Shown here: positions 54,202 to 62,468 of the stretch, piece by piece
How positions within the stretch are numbered: the first letter of the stretch is position 1
Layout: the number at the start of each line of letters is the position of its first letter
Assembly: GCF_014852685.1 (NCBI RefSeq)
Contig: NZ_JACZDF010000004.1
Coordinates: forward strand, 124,001-188,000
DNA length: 64,000 bases
DNA from: Flavimobilis rhizosphaerae
Lineage (GTDB): Bacteria; Actinomycetota; Actinomycetes; Actinomycetales; Cellulomonadaceae
Reading direction: 5' to 3'
The notes under the pieces: generated by a model
What the model was told of the DNA's origin: nothing
Databases searched by the model: none
Seen by the model: only the letters and a program-made list of their open reading frames with translations
Translations under genes and position numbers: made by a program

Positions 54202-54230
54202 GGGGACCACCGTAGACGGCCTCGGAGGGC

Positions 54231-54259
54231 TTGACGGTCTCGAACAGATGTTCGATGAT
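54231..54259 (+). promoter_or_regulatory. SOS promoter of the HEPN-dinB operon
   Basis: SOS box TCGAACAGATGTTCGA at 54240-54255, a perfect match to the GAAC-N4-GTTC consensus with flanking TC and GA. It fills the 17-base gap between -35 TTGACG (54231-54236) and -10 GATGAT (54254-54259). Confidence 0.87.
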
Positions 54260-54279
54260 GGATCGAGGAGGTGGCGGAG

Positions 54280-54756
54280 ATGACAGTGACGACGATGACC
54301 CCGCGCAGGAGCCGCGCGGTCGAGGAGCAGCGCGCGCTCCGTGGTGTCCAGGAGTCGACGCTCATGCGGCGCTCCGACGCCGAGATCCTTGCGGCGCAGC
54401 TCTCGCAGGACCCGGTCGACCGCTTCCTCCACGCGCACTTCGCCGCACTGCGTGCTGCAGGTGCGGTGCTGGCGGCGGTTGTGCCGCCGCGCGGCCGCGG
54501 CCGTGACCGGTCCGCGTGGGAGCAGCTTGCGGACCGCGTGCCCGAGCTCGCGGGCTGGGCCGCCGTCTTCGCCGACGCCGCACGGGTGCGCGCCGCGGTC
54601 GAAGGTGGGCGGGTCGACCTCGTCGACGACGTGCGTGCGGACCGTGCGCTTGAGGACGCCGAGGACTTCCGTGACGCGATTGACGCGCTCGTCGAGGACA
54701 CGACCGGGGACACCGCCGGAGGAGCGCGTGCGCTCCGTGCCGTGCGAGCGTCATGA
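54280..54756 (+). CDS. SAV_6107-type HEPN domain protein, SOS-controlled
   Basis: A 158-residue helical protein. The central segment DRFLHAHFAALRAAGAVLAA is the family hallmark and contains RFLHAH, a clean RX4H motif of the kind that forms the active site in HEPN ribonucleases. ATG 54280 is used because GAGGAGG lies at about 54265-54271; GTG 54271 is in frame. It is the first gene after a perfect SOS box and is followed by dinB after 16 bases. Whether it cuts RNA or serves as a DinB accessory factor is unknown. Confidence 0.82.
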   Translation: MTVTTMTPRRSRAVEEQRALRGVQESTLMRRSDAEILAAQLSQDPVDRFLHAHFAALRAAGAVLAAVVPPRGRGRDRSAWEQLADRVPELAGWAAVFADAARVRAAVEGGRVDLVDDVRADRALEDAEDFRDAIDALVEDTTGDTAGGARALRAVRAS

Positions 54757-54772
54757 CGGGTTGGGCACGCTC

Positions 54773-56056
54773 ATGAGCCGGGGTCCACGGGCCAATCTTC
54801 GTGGCCGCTCGTGGGGCGACGACGACGATGGGTGCAACGTCCTCCACGTCGACATGGACGCCTTCTTCGCGCTCGTCGAGCTGGCTCGGCGGCCGGAGCT
54901 GCGTGGCCGACCCGTCATCGTCGGGGGTGCCGAGCGGGGCGTCGTGCTGTCCGCGACGTACGAGGCGCGCGCGTTCGGCGTGCGGTCGGCCATGCCGATG
55001 GCCGCAGCTCTGCGGCTCTGCCCGCAGGCCGTCGTCGTTCGTCCCGAGCACGGTCTCTACCGTGAGGTGTCGCACGAGGCCATGTCGATCCTCCGCGATG
55101 TCACGAGCCTCGTCGAGCAGCTGAGCGTGGACGAGGCATTCCTCGACGTCCGGGGTGCACGGCGCCGTCTCGGGCCCCCGGTCGTCATCGCCGAGGGCAT
55201 CCGCGAACGGGTCGCACGCGCGCTCGGCATCACGTGCTCGGTCGGCATCGCGTCGACGAAGTTCGTCGCGAAGCTCGCGTCGGTCCACGCGAAGCCCGAC
55301 GGCCTGCTCCTCGTGCCACGTGGCGCGACCATCCCGTTCCTCCGTTCGCTTCCGGTCGGCGCGCTGTGGGGCGTGGGCGAGCGCACCGAGGAGCGTCTTG
55401 CCCGCTACGGCATCACGACGGTCGCCCAGCTGGCCGACACGGAGGTTGAGGTGCTCCGGGGCGCGGTCGGCAGGTCGGCAGGCGCGCGGCTCCATGACCT
55501 CGCCTGGGGACGGGACCCTCGGCCCGTCGAGCCGACACGCATCGAGAAGAGCCTCGGGGCCGAGTCGACGTTCGAGCACGACCGCACCGACCTCACGGAG
55601 GTTGAGGCACGTCTCCTCGGGCTTGCCGACCATGTCGCCGCACGCCTGAGGCGGCACGGACAGGTGGGTCGCGTCGTCGCGCTCAAGGTCCGCACGAGCG
55701 ACTTCCGAACGCTCAGCAGGTCCCGGACGCTCGACGCCCCGACGGACGTCGGACGTGAGATCTACCTCGCCGCGCGCGAGCTGCTCGCCGGAGTCGACCT
55801 GCGGGGGCTTCCGGTCCGCCTCGTCGGGGTGCGGCTCGAGGGGCTCGTCGTGCGCGATGGAGCCGCCGTGCAGTCAACCCTCGAGGAAGCGGCGGACGGG
55901 ACCGTCGAACGCCGGCGCGAGGCCGAGGCCGCGATGGATCTCGTGCGGGAGCGCTTCGGCTCGTCGGCTATCGGCCCGGGTGCGTCACGGCTCGCGCCGC
56001 GGGGCGAGCAGGGTCCGGCGCGAAGCCAACGGGGCGCTACGCCGATCGTCCGGTGA
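54773..56056 (+). CDS. dinB: DNA polymerase IV (Y family)
   Basis: A 427-residue translesion polymerase. Catalytic acids are in DMDAFF (D27, D29) and SVDEAFLDV (about D120, E121); GIASTKFVAKLASVHAKPDG and a little-finger domain follow. It lacks an obvious C-terminal beta-clamp pentamer, although the tail is Arg/Gly-rich. Second gene of the SOS unit, so it should be damage-induced along with the HEPN protein. Confidence 0.95.
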   Translation: MSRGPRANLRGRSWGDDDDGCNVLHVDMDAFFALVELARRPELRGRPVIVGGAERGVVLSATYEARAFGVRSAMPMAAALRLCPQAVVVRPEHGLYREVSHEAMSILRDVTSLVEQLSVDEAFLDVRGARRRLGPPVVIAEGIRERVARALGITCSVGIASTKFVAKLASVHAKPDGLLLVPRGATIPFLRSLPVGALWGVGERTEERLARYGITTVAQLADTEVEVLRGAVGRSAGARLHDLAWGRDPRPVEPTRIEKSLGAESTFEHDRTDLTEVEARLLGLADHVAARLRRHGQVGRVVALKVRTSDFRTLSRSRTLDAPTDVGREIYLAARELLAGVDLRGLPVRLVGVRLEGLVVRDGAAVQSTLEEAADGTVERRREAEAAMDLVRERFGSSAIGPGASRLAPRGEQGPARSQRGATPIVR

Positions 56057-56202
56057 CGTCGCGCGCCGGCACTCGTCCCGCCGGGGCCCCGGGCTCGGCA
56101 CGCTCCGTGCGGGCCGTCACGTGGGCGCTGGGTACAACTTCCGCGCGAAGCGACCTATCCTAGAGTTGACCGCCTGTCCCGATCGATGAAGCGGGGGTGC
56201 CC

Positions 56203-56610
56203 ATGCCACTGTCCGAGTACGAGCAGCGCGTGCTCGAGCAGATGGAGCGTCAGCTCTCCGCCGACGACCCGAAGCTCGCCACGACGCTCACCACGCCCCG
56301 CCGACGCACGGGACGCAAGATCATCGTCGCCACGGTCGGCGTGCTCGTCGGCCTGCTCCTCCTCGTCCTCGGGGTGGTCCAGAGCAGTGCCGTCGTCGGC
56401 ATCTTTGGCTTCCTCGTGATGTTCGGCGGCGTGACCTACGCGGTTCTCGGACCGTCGGGCGCCGAGGGCAGCGGCCCCCAGGGCGTCGTCAACGACTCCG
56501 GCCACGTCACGCCCCACGCGCGGCAGCGCGGCCGCGGCAAGGCACGCGGCGAGAGTTTCATGCAGCGCATGGAGGACCGCTGGGACAAGCGCAAGGACGG
56601 CGGGCTCTGA
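56203..56610 (+). CDS. DUF3040 membrane protein
   Basis: A 135-residue protein starting with the family signature MPLSEYEQRVLEQMERQL, then two membrane spans (about 38-80) and a basic tail (RGRGKARGESFMQRMEDRW). The family occurs upstream of mraZ in actinobacteria; function unknown. ATG 56203 gives the canonical start (GTG 56197 is in frame). A -10-like TATCCT is at 56156-56161. Confidence 0.92.
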   Translation: MPLSEYEQRVLEQMERQLSADDPKLATTLTTPRRRTGRKIIVATVGVLVGLLLLVLGVVQSSAVVGIFGFLVMFGGVTYAVLGPSGAEGSGPQGVVNDSGHVTPHARQRGRGKARGESFMQRMEDRWDKRKDGGL

Positions 56611-56664
56611 CGACGAGCCGCTGACGACGGCTCGGCCCCTCGGGGGCGACCACACCATCTCGAT

Positions 56665-56699
56665 GAGAGGCTCCGCGCACACTGTGCGCGGAGCCTCTC
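56665..56699. terminator. Terminator after the DUF3040 gene
   Basis: Perfect 16-bp stem (56665-56680 with 56684-56699) and a 3-base loop ACT, 55 bases after the stop. First of three hairpins in this convergent gap. Confidence 0.88.
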
Positions 56700-56738
56700 G
56701 CACTCCCGGCCGCCATCGGCCGCAGCGCGCTCCGGCAG

Positions 56739-56816
56739 CCTGCCCCTGCCGGCGCGCTTCGGCAGCGCACCCCGGCAGGGGCAGGGAAGGGGGCGCCCGC
56801 TCCGTCGGGAGCGGGC
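56739..56816. terminator. Second and third hairpins before the transglutaminase gene 3' end
   Basis: Hairpin 2: 14-bp perfect stem, 56739-56752 with 56772-56785, enclosing 19 bases. Hairpin 3: 9-bp stem, 56795-56803 with 56808-56816, tetraloop GTCG. They are best placed to stop the minus-strand moxR operon, whose last gene ends at 56845. Confidence 0.65.
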
Positions 56817-56844
56817 CACAACCGACGAGCTGGGCGATCCGGGG

Positions 56845-59163
56845 TCAGCGGCGCGGCGCGTCGACGTCGTCGACAGCGGAGACCGTTGCTGCGTCCGGAG
56901 CGGCGTCGGTGACCTTCCCCGAGCGTTCGGCGCGGAGCCGCGTGACCTCGTCGAGCGCGCCCCGTTCGAGGTGCGCGACGGCGGCGGGGTCCGGGACGGG
57001 AGCGCCGGGTGCGTAGCGTGCGCGCTCGACCGCACGTGCCAGCTCGACGAGCCCGCCGTCGTCGCGGCCGACCCTGTCGGCGAACGCTCGCGTCGTCTCG
57101 CTCGTCCCCGGGACGAGCCCAGCGCGCCGCGCCGCACCGAGGGTGACGCGCCAAGCCGCCTCGACGTCGCGGCGCGCCTCGGCGCGCCGCCGCACCCACA
57201 GGCCGGTGATGCCGAGCGCAACGAGGATGAGTGTCCCGACGCCCCCGACGAGCCACGGTGCGGCACCGTCGGACGTCGCGCTCGTGGGCGCGGATGCGGT
57301 GGCCGTGGCGTTCGGCCGGTCGCTGGGGCCGGTCGGCGTCGCACCGGGCGTCGCCGTTGCGACGGTCGGTTCCTCGGTCGGACCTGCGGTCTCGTCGGGC
57401 TCGGGAGCGGTGTAGGTGGGGGCGAGACCCGACTGGGTTCCGGGAGTCGGCTCGAACCTCACCCAACCGAGCCCGGAGAAGTAGATCTCGGGCCACGCGT
57501 GCGCGTCCCGGCCCCGCACCACGTACCGGCCGCCCTCGGAGCGTCCGGGGAGGTAGCCGACCGCGAGCCGGGCAGGCATGCCGAGCGAGCGTGCCATCGC
57601 GGTCATCGCGGTCGCGAACTGGACGCAGTACCCGCGTCCGTCCTCGAGGAAGTCGAGGACTGCGTCGCTGCTCGTCCCGTCCGGAACCTCGAGCGTGTAG
57701 CGGAACTGGGGGCCGTTGCGCAGGTGGTCCTGGAGCGCGACAGCGCGGTCGTAGTCGGTCGGGGCCTCGGCGACGATGTCGGATGCGATCGCGGCGGTCT
57801 CGCCGGCGCCCGGTGTGTCGGGGAGATCGAACGACGACTCGACGGCCAGGGCGTCGCTCTCGGGGATCTCGTCGCCCCGACGAGGTACCGACGCCGCCCG
57901 CAGTACGTCGGCGGAGAGGTCGCGCGGGTGGAAGGTCAGAGCGGCCTCGTCGCCCGAGGAGAGGTCCGGGCTCGTCGTCACGACGTCCCGCATCCCGTCG
58001 TACGCGCTCGTCGCACCTGCCCGGGAGACGGTGCGCGGGTCGAGCGGCACGGGAAGGGCTCCGCCGCGCATCTCCTCGGTGCGCAGGTCGATCGTCACGG
58101 GAGAGCGGAGCGCGCCCGTGAACGTTCCTGGCCACAGCACGGAGCCTTCGGTGACCGCGGTCGCGCGTGAGCGCTGCGGCGACCACGTGCGCCCGTCGAA
58201 GTCGTAGAGCGTGCCGGTGCGGAGGGGGCCGCGCTCCGCGGGCGACGTGATCGTGTAGCTGAACGCCTTGCGCTGCGACCGTTCGCCGAGGCTGCGGGCG
58301 AGGTCGAGGTTCTCGCCGACCTGCCCGACGCCCGTGCGGACGTCGGGAGCCTCGACGGTGCCCCAGCCGGGGACGTGGGGGAGCGCCGCGCTGAGCGCGA
58401 GCGTCCCGACGACCGTGACGGCGGTGAGCGAGCCCCAGCGGACGGCCCGCGGGCCGTACGTGCGCAGGGCGCGCTCGCGGTCCTGAGCCCACCGGTTCCC
58501 GCGCGGTGCGGGGTAGCGGCGGACGATCGCGTGAGGGTCGTCGACGGCGAGGAGACCGAGGAGCGCGAGGCCGGCGACGATGACGGGCCCGGCCGACATG
58601 TCCTGCACGATGAGCAGCGGCGGGAGCCAGAGGAGCCCGACGGCGACGCCGGCGAGCGCGGGCACGCGGACCGCGATGACGACGTCGGCGAGCGCGAGGA
58701 CGCCGAGCGCCCCGAGGACGACGAGGAGCACGATCGGCTCGAAGGGGTCGGCCGGTGCGGCGTACGCGGCGAGGAGGTCGGTGATCGTGCGGAGGAGGTC
58801 GAGCACGTTGCGGGCGTCGGACGGGCCGACGGCAGGGTCGAACGGGGTCGCGGTCGTTGCAGTCGCGGTCGCTGTCCCGAAGCGGCCGAGGACGAGCCAC
58901 GTGCTCACGGCCGCACCGAGGAACGTCGGGGCGAGGGCGGCGAGCGTCCCGACGTCGGGGCCGCGCCATGCGCGCAGCGAGAGCCGCGCGAGCACGACGA
59001 CGGCGCTGACGAGAAGGACGAGGCTCACGACCTCGGCGCGCCACGCGCCGGCGGTGATGACGGCGGAGAGGCCGAGTGCGGAGGCGCTCACGGCGGTCGC
59101 GAGGAGCGCACCCGACGCGATGATGCGGCCGGGGGAGGGCAGGTACTCTGCCGAGCCGTTCAC
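56845..59163 (-). CDS. Membrane-anchored transglutaminase-like protein (TgpA family)
   Basis: A 772-residue protein: N-terminal half with about six membrane spans, then an extracellular transglutaminase-like domain with Cys513 (GRGYCVQFA) and His555 (RDAHAWPE); the third residue of the triad is Glu in RFEPTP rather than Asp. A Thr/Pro-rich linker, another span near 650, and a cytoplasmic DUF4129-like tail complete it. Probably a protease or cross-linker at the cell surface. GTG 59163 overlaps the DUF58 stop (GTGA). Confidence 0.9.
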   Translation of the reverse strand: MNGSAEYLPSPGRIIASGALLATAVSASALGLSAVITAGAWRAEVVSLVLLVSAVVVLARLSLRAWRGPDVGTLAALAPTFLGAAVSTWLVLGRFGTATATATTATPFDPAVGPSDARNVLDLLRTITDLLAAYAAPADPFEPIVLLVVLGALGVLALADVVIAVRVPALAGVAVGLLWLPPLLIVQDMSAGPVIVAGLALLGLLAVDDPHAIVRRYPAPRGNRWAQDRERALRTYGPRAVRWGSLTAVTVVGTLALSAALPHVPGWGTVEAPDVRTGVGQVGENLDLARSLGERSQRKAFSYTITSPAERGPLRTGTLYDFDGRTWSPQRSRATAVTEGSVLWPGTFTGALRSPVTIDLRTEEMRGGALPVPLDPRTVSRAGATSAYDGMRDVVTTSPDLSSGDEAALTFHPRDLSADVLRAASVPRRGDEIPESDALAVESSFDLPDTPGAGETAAIASDIVAEAPTDYDRAVALQDHLRNGPQFRYTLEVPDGTSSDAVLDFLEDGRGYCVQFATAMTAMARSLGMPARLAVGYLPGRSEGGRYVVRGRDAHAWPEIYFSGLGWVRFEPTPGTQSGLAPTYTAPEPDETAGPTEEPTVATATPGATPTGPSDRPNATATASAPTSATSDGAAPWLVGGVGTLILVALGITGLWVRRRAEARRDVEAAWRVTLGAARRAGLVPGTSETTRAFADRVGRDDGGLVELARAVERARYAPGAPVPDPAAVAHLERGALDEVTRLRAERSGKVTDAAPDAATVSAVDDVDAPRR

Positions 59164-60437
59164 GCGCGGACCCCCAGGAGCTGCTGCCACGCGTCGTCGA
59201 GGTTGTCGTCGGCGAGCACGACGGTGCGCCACCCGTGGTCGCACAGACGGCTCGCGACGGGGTTCGGGCCACCGGCCCGGGTGACGACGACGGCGGTGCG
59301 GGTCGCGGAGGTCGCGGCCTCGTCGCCGTACGCGGCGAGCTCGATCTCGGCGGCCTCGGTGTCACCGCCGAGGACGACGACGATCTGCTCGGCGCCGCGA
59401 CGTCCGCCGACGACCTCGGTGAGGCGGGCGGCGCGGGCGGCGGTGCGCGCGGCGCCGACGGGCATGGGGGTGAGGTCGATCGTCGGGTCGAGGATGCGGG
59501 CGCGGGCGGCGTCGTCGGTCGCGACGACCCGGGCGCCGGCGGAGGGGGAGGCGGGTCCCGCGTCGCCGACGGCGACGAGGCGCACCGCGTGCCCGGTCTC
59601 GACGAGGTGGGTCGCGAGGGTCGCGCCGACGGAGATGATGCGTTCGAGGACGATGTCGTGCGCCGTCCTGCGAGCTGCGGGGAGGTCGACGACGACGGTC
59701 GCGGGGGTGAGGCTCGCGCCCTCGTCGACGCGAACGTGGAGCTCTCGGTGGCGGGCGGCGCTCTTCCAGTGCACGCGGCGCAGGTCGTCGCCGGGCACGT
59801 AGCGTCGCAGCGACGCGTCCTCGTCGCTCGGCTCGTTCGCGCCGGCCTGCATGGGGGAGATGCCGGCCTGGGCGAGCGCGGAGCTGCCCGTCATCGGCAG
59901 GAGCCGGGGGCGGACGGCGACGGCGGTCGCCTCGCCGAGCGTCGACGTGGCGCGGCAGAGCCCGAGCGGGCCGACCCGGGTGACCTCGAGGGGGCCGAGC
60001 GGCCAGCGGCCGCGGACGGTGGGGTGGAGCACGTAGTCGAGGTGGACGTCCTCGTAGCGGGCGCGGACGAGCGCACGGAGGGGGGTGCCGGACCTCAGCG
60101 CGGGCGGGACCTCCTCGGCGAGGCCGAAGCCGTGGAGGAGGTCGGAGGACCACGCGGTGAGGTGGCGCGGAGCGACGCGTGTCGTCACGGTGACCTCGTC
60201 GCCGACGTGGGCGGGGGCCGGCCGCAGGCTGCGGGTGACGGTGAACCGCCCGGACGGGTGGAGGACGACGAGGACGATCGTCGTCACGGCGACCGGGATG
60301 CACATGAGCAGCCCGAGGAGGAGGACCGGGGTGAGCGCGGCGACGAACCCGGCCAGGACGAGGACGACCCCGGCGAGCAGCAGCCCGGTCCCACGGTGGG
60401 TGAGGCGGGCGGTGCGGGTGACGGGGCGTGCCGTCAT
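59160..60437 (-). CDS. DUF58 domain protein
   Basis: A 425-residue protein with two N-terminal membrane spans (about 17-58) and a DUF58 / vWA-like domain whose hallmark LRRYVPGDDLRRVHWKSAAR is at about 233-252. Usually works with a MoxR ATPase. ATG 60437 overlaps the moxR stop (ATGA), and its own stop overlaps the transglutaminase start. Confidence 0.92.
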   Translation of the reverse strand: MTARPVTRTARLTHRGTGLLLAGVVLVLAGFVAALTPVLLLGLLMCIPVAVTTIVLVVLHPSGRFTVTRSLRPAPAHVGDEVTVTTRVAPRHLTAWSSDLLHGFGLAEEVPPALRSGTPLRALVRARYEDVHLDYVLHPTVRGRWPLGPLEVTRVGPLGLCRATSTLGEATAVAVRPRLLPMTGSSALAQAGISPMQAGANEPSDEDASLRRYVPGDDLRRVHWKSAARHRELHVRVDEGASLTPATVVVDLPAARRTAHDIVLERIISVGATLATHLVETGHAVRLVAVGDAGPASPSAGARVVATDDAARARILDPTIDLTPMPVGAARTAARAARLTEVVGGRRGAEQIVVVLGGDTEAAEIELAAYGDEAATSATRTAVVVTRAGGPNPVASRLCDHGWRTVVLADDNLDDAWQQLLGVRA

Positions 60438-61411
60438 CGGCGGGCGGGTGTGGGGACGGGGACGCGTGCGAGGACGCCGTCGACGATGTCGGTCGCGTTG
60501 CGGCCCGAGGCCCGGGCGGACGGGTTGACGACGAGCCGGTGGGCGAGGACGGGGGCGGCGAGCCGCTGGACGTCGTCGGGCGTCACGTACTCGCGGCCGC
60601 TGAGGGCGGCGACGGCGCGTGCGACACGGAGCAGCTGGACCGAGGCGCGGGGAGACGCCCCGAGCCGGACGTCGGGGTCCTCGCGGGTCGCGCGGACGAG
60701 GTCGATCGCGTAGCGCTTGACGGCCTCGGCGGCGAACACGCGGTGGACGACGTCGATGAAGCGCCCGAGCGTCGCGACGTCGGTGACGGGTTCGATCTCG
60801 TCGAGCGGGTCGGTGGTCTCGCGGCGCTCGAGCATCTCGAGCTCGGCGTCGGCCGACGGGTACCCGACGGAGATGCACGCGGTGAAGCGGTCGCGCTGCG
60901 CCTCCGGGAGGGGGTACGTGCCCTCCATCTCGACGGGGTTCTGCGTCGCGACGACGAGGAAGGGCCGGGGGAGCTCGTGGGTCGTGCCGTCGACGGTCGC
61001 CTGACGTTCCTCCATGCACTGGAGGAGCGCGGACTGGGTCTTGGGGGAGGCTCGGTTGATCTCGTCGCCGATGACGACGTTCGCGAAGATCGGTCCGGGG
61101 CGGAACTCGAACGTGCCGTCGTGGGTGCGGTAGATCGTCATGCCGGTGAGGTCGCCGGGCAGGAGGTCGGGCGTGAACTGCACGCGGCCGACGGTGCCCC
61201 TGATGGTCCGGGCGAGAGCGCGGGCGAGCGTGGTCTTCCCGACGCCGGGGACGTCCTCGACGAGGAGGTGTCCCTCGGCGAGGAGCACGGCGATCGTCGT
61301 CATGACGACCTGGGGCTTGCCCGAGAGCACGTGCGCGAGCCGCTCGCGGATCTCGTCGCAGGTGCTGGTGATCTCGTCGAGCTCGACGGGCGTCGGCGGT
61401 GTCGTCCTCAC
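60434..61411 (-). CDS. MoxR-family AAA+ ATPase
   Basis: A 325-residue AAA+ chaperone: Walker A VPGVGKTT (54-61), Walker B VVIGDEINRA (about 112-121), sensor ATQNP and the arginine finger region EAQRDRF. MoxR proteins insert cofactors or remodel vWA proteins; here the DUF58 partner follows. GTG 61411 has GAGGAGG about five bases upstream and a -10-like TACGCT (reverse strand, 61436-61441). Confidence 0.94.
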   Translation of the reverse strand: MRTTPPTPVELDEITSTCDEIRERLAHVLSGKPQVVMTTIAVLLAEGHLLVEDVPGVGKTTLARALARTIRGTVGRVQFTPDLLPGDLTGMTIYRTHDGTFEFRPGPIFANVVIGDEINRASPKTQSALLQCMEERQATVDGTTHELPRPFLVVATQNPVEMEGTYPLPEAQRDRFTACISVGYPSADAELEMLERRETTDPLDEIEPVTDVATLGRFIDVVHRVFAAEAVKRYAIDLVRATREDPDVRLGASPRASVQLLRVARAVAALSGREYVTPDDVQRLAAPVLAHRLVVNPSARASGRNATDIVDGVLARVPVPTPARR

Positions 61412-61526
61412 GTGTCCTCCTCGGTCGTGAGTCGCAGCGTAGACGACGGGAGTGGTCCGGATCACCTCCGTCCTAGGCGCGGCACGGGCGGGTCGTCGGG
61501 TCGTGCCGGTGTGGGAGGTGCGCGCT

Positions 61527-61552
61527 GACCACGTCCCCCCACTTCCCTCCAC
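61527..61552 (-). promoter_or_regulatory. Upstream MraZ-type repeat cluster, moxR-facing
   Basis: On the reverse strand GTGGAG (61547-61552), GTGGGG (61537-61542) and GTGGTC (61527-61532), each 10 bases apart. The first 16 bases differ from the mraZ-facing cluster at one position only. Confidence 0.6.
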
Positions 61553-61685
61553 GGTGGGGCGGGCCTCAGCTGCTCCGCGGGGTGGGGTGGGGCCGATACG
61601 CGGGATCCTGCGGATCTTGCCGTCCTGGAATGGGGGTGCGGGAGTGCGGTGTCGTGGGGCGCGTGAGGTGTTTTCCCATTCTTCA

Positions 61686-61701
61686 CTCCACTCCCCTCCA
61701 C
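61686..61701 (-). promoter_or_regulatory. Middle MraZ-type repeat cluster, moxR-facing
   Basis: On the reverse strand GTGGAG at 61696-61701 and at 61686-61691, 10 bases apart, followed by a poor third copy (GAATGG, 61676-61681). Confidence 0.55.
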
Positions 61702-61756
61702 CATGTCTGACCTGCGCATACACCCGTGCTGCGGGTGATTGGGGTGCCCGTAGGCC

Positions 61757-61788
61757 TTGTCGGTGGAGGGAAGTGGAGTACAGTGGGG
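61757..61788 (+). promoter_or_regulatory. mraZ promoter with three MraZ boxes
   Basis: Direct repeats GTGGAG (61763-61768), GTGGAG (61773-61778) and GTGGGG (61783-61788), period 10. A -35-like TTGTCG (61757-61762) and -10-like TACAGT (61779-61784) bracket the first two. E. coli MraZ binds direct TGGGN repeats with 5-base spacers, the same 10-base period, so this is the probable autoregulatory site. Confidence 0.78.
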
Positions 61789-61818
61789 CAACCGGGGACG
61801 TAGGGGAGGTGTATCCGG

Positions 61819-62283
61819 ATGGCAGAGACGATCACGGGGGCACCGAGCCTGCTGCTCGGCACGTACACGCCGCGCCTCGACGACAAGGGCCGGCTGCTCC
61901 TTCCCGCGAAGTTCCGCGGGCAGCTTGCCTCCGGCCTCGTCATGACCCGCGGCCAGGAACGCTGCCTCTACCTCCTGCCCATGGAAGAGTTCCGGCGCAT
62001 GTACGAGCAGATCCGTCTCGCCCCCGTGACGAGCAAGCAGTCGCGCGACTACCTCCGCGTCCTCCTCTCGGGAGCGAGCGACGAGATCCCCGACAAGCAG
62101 GGACGCATCTCGATCCCCGCACCGCTGCGCGAGTACGCAAGCCTCGACCGCGACCTCGCCGTCATCGGCATGGGCACGCGCGTCGAGATCTGGGACGGCC
62201 CGACCTGGGAGGCGTACCTCGCCGAGCAGGAGTCCGGCTACGCCGACACCGCGGAGGAGGTGCTGCCCCCGTTCCCGTTCTGA
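61819..62283 (+). CDS. mraZ: Transcriptional regulator MraZ
   Basis: A 154-residue DNA-binding ring protein with two AbrB-like repeats, each with its signature: [14 protein letters not shown] and [14 protein letters not shown]. First gene of the division/cell-wall cluster, which it represses in E. coli. GGGGAGG stands before ATG 61819. The N-terminal tail is about 11 residues longer than in E. coli. Confidence 0.97.
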   Translation: MAETITGAPSLLLGTYTPRLDDKGRLLLPAKFRGQLASGLVMTRGQERCLYLLPMEEFRRMYEQIRLAPVTSKQSRDYLRVLLSGASDEIPDKQGRISIPAPLREYASLDRDLAVIGMGTRVEIWDGPTWEAYLAEQESGYADTAEEVLPPFPF

Positions 62284-62468
62284 CCCGAGGGTCCACGTCC
62301 GTACGACGAGGCCTCCTCCCGCCCCATCTGGCGCACTTCCCCGGCGCCAGCGGGGTCGCGGTGGGAGACCTGGTCGGGCGGAAGCCCAGAGCCCTCCCGA
62401 CCTGCCACCTCCGCACCACCCAGCACGACCGGTCCAGACCGCACCATCGCCCCGAGAGGAGACGCCGC

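Larger units (their letters stand above)
61412..61818. other. 407-base intergenic region between moxR and mraZ with MraZ-type repeats
   Basis: No convincing gene. It holds three clusters of hexamers GTGGRG spaced exactly 10 bases apart: one reading toward mraZ (61763-61788) and two reading toward moxR (61686-61701 and 61527-61552). Further GTGGGG copies lie at 61554-61559, 61582-61587 and 61587-61592 out of phase. Promoters for both flanking operons are expected here. Confidence 0.8.

Noticed and set aside
54362-55657. A 431-codon frame antisense to dinB
   Set aside because: No motifs; dinB is well supported.
61452-62468. An upstream in-frame extension of rsmH across mraZ
   Set aside because: It overlaps mraZ and the repeat region, and the RsmH family starts near 62469 with a good ribosome site.
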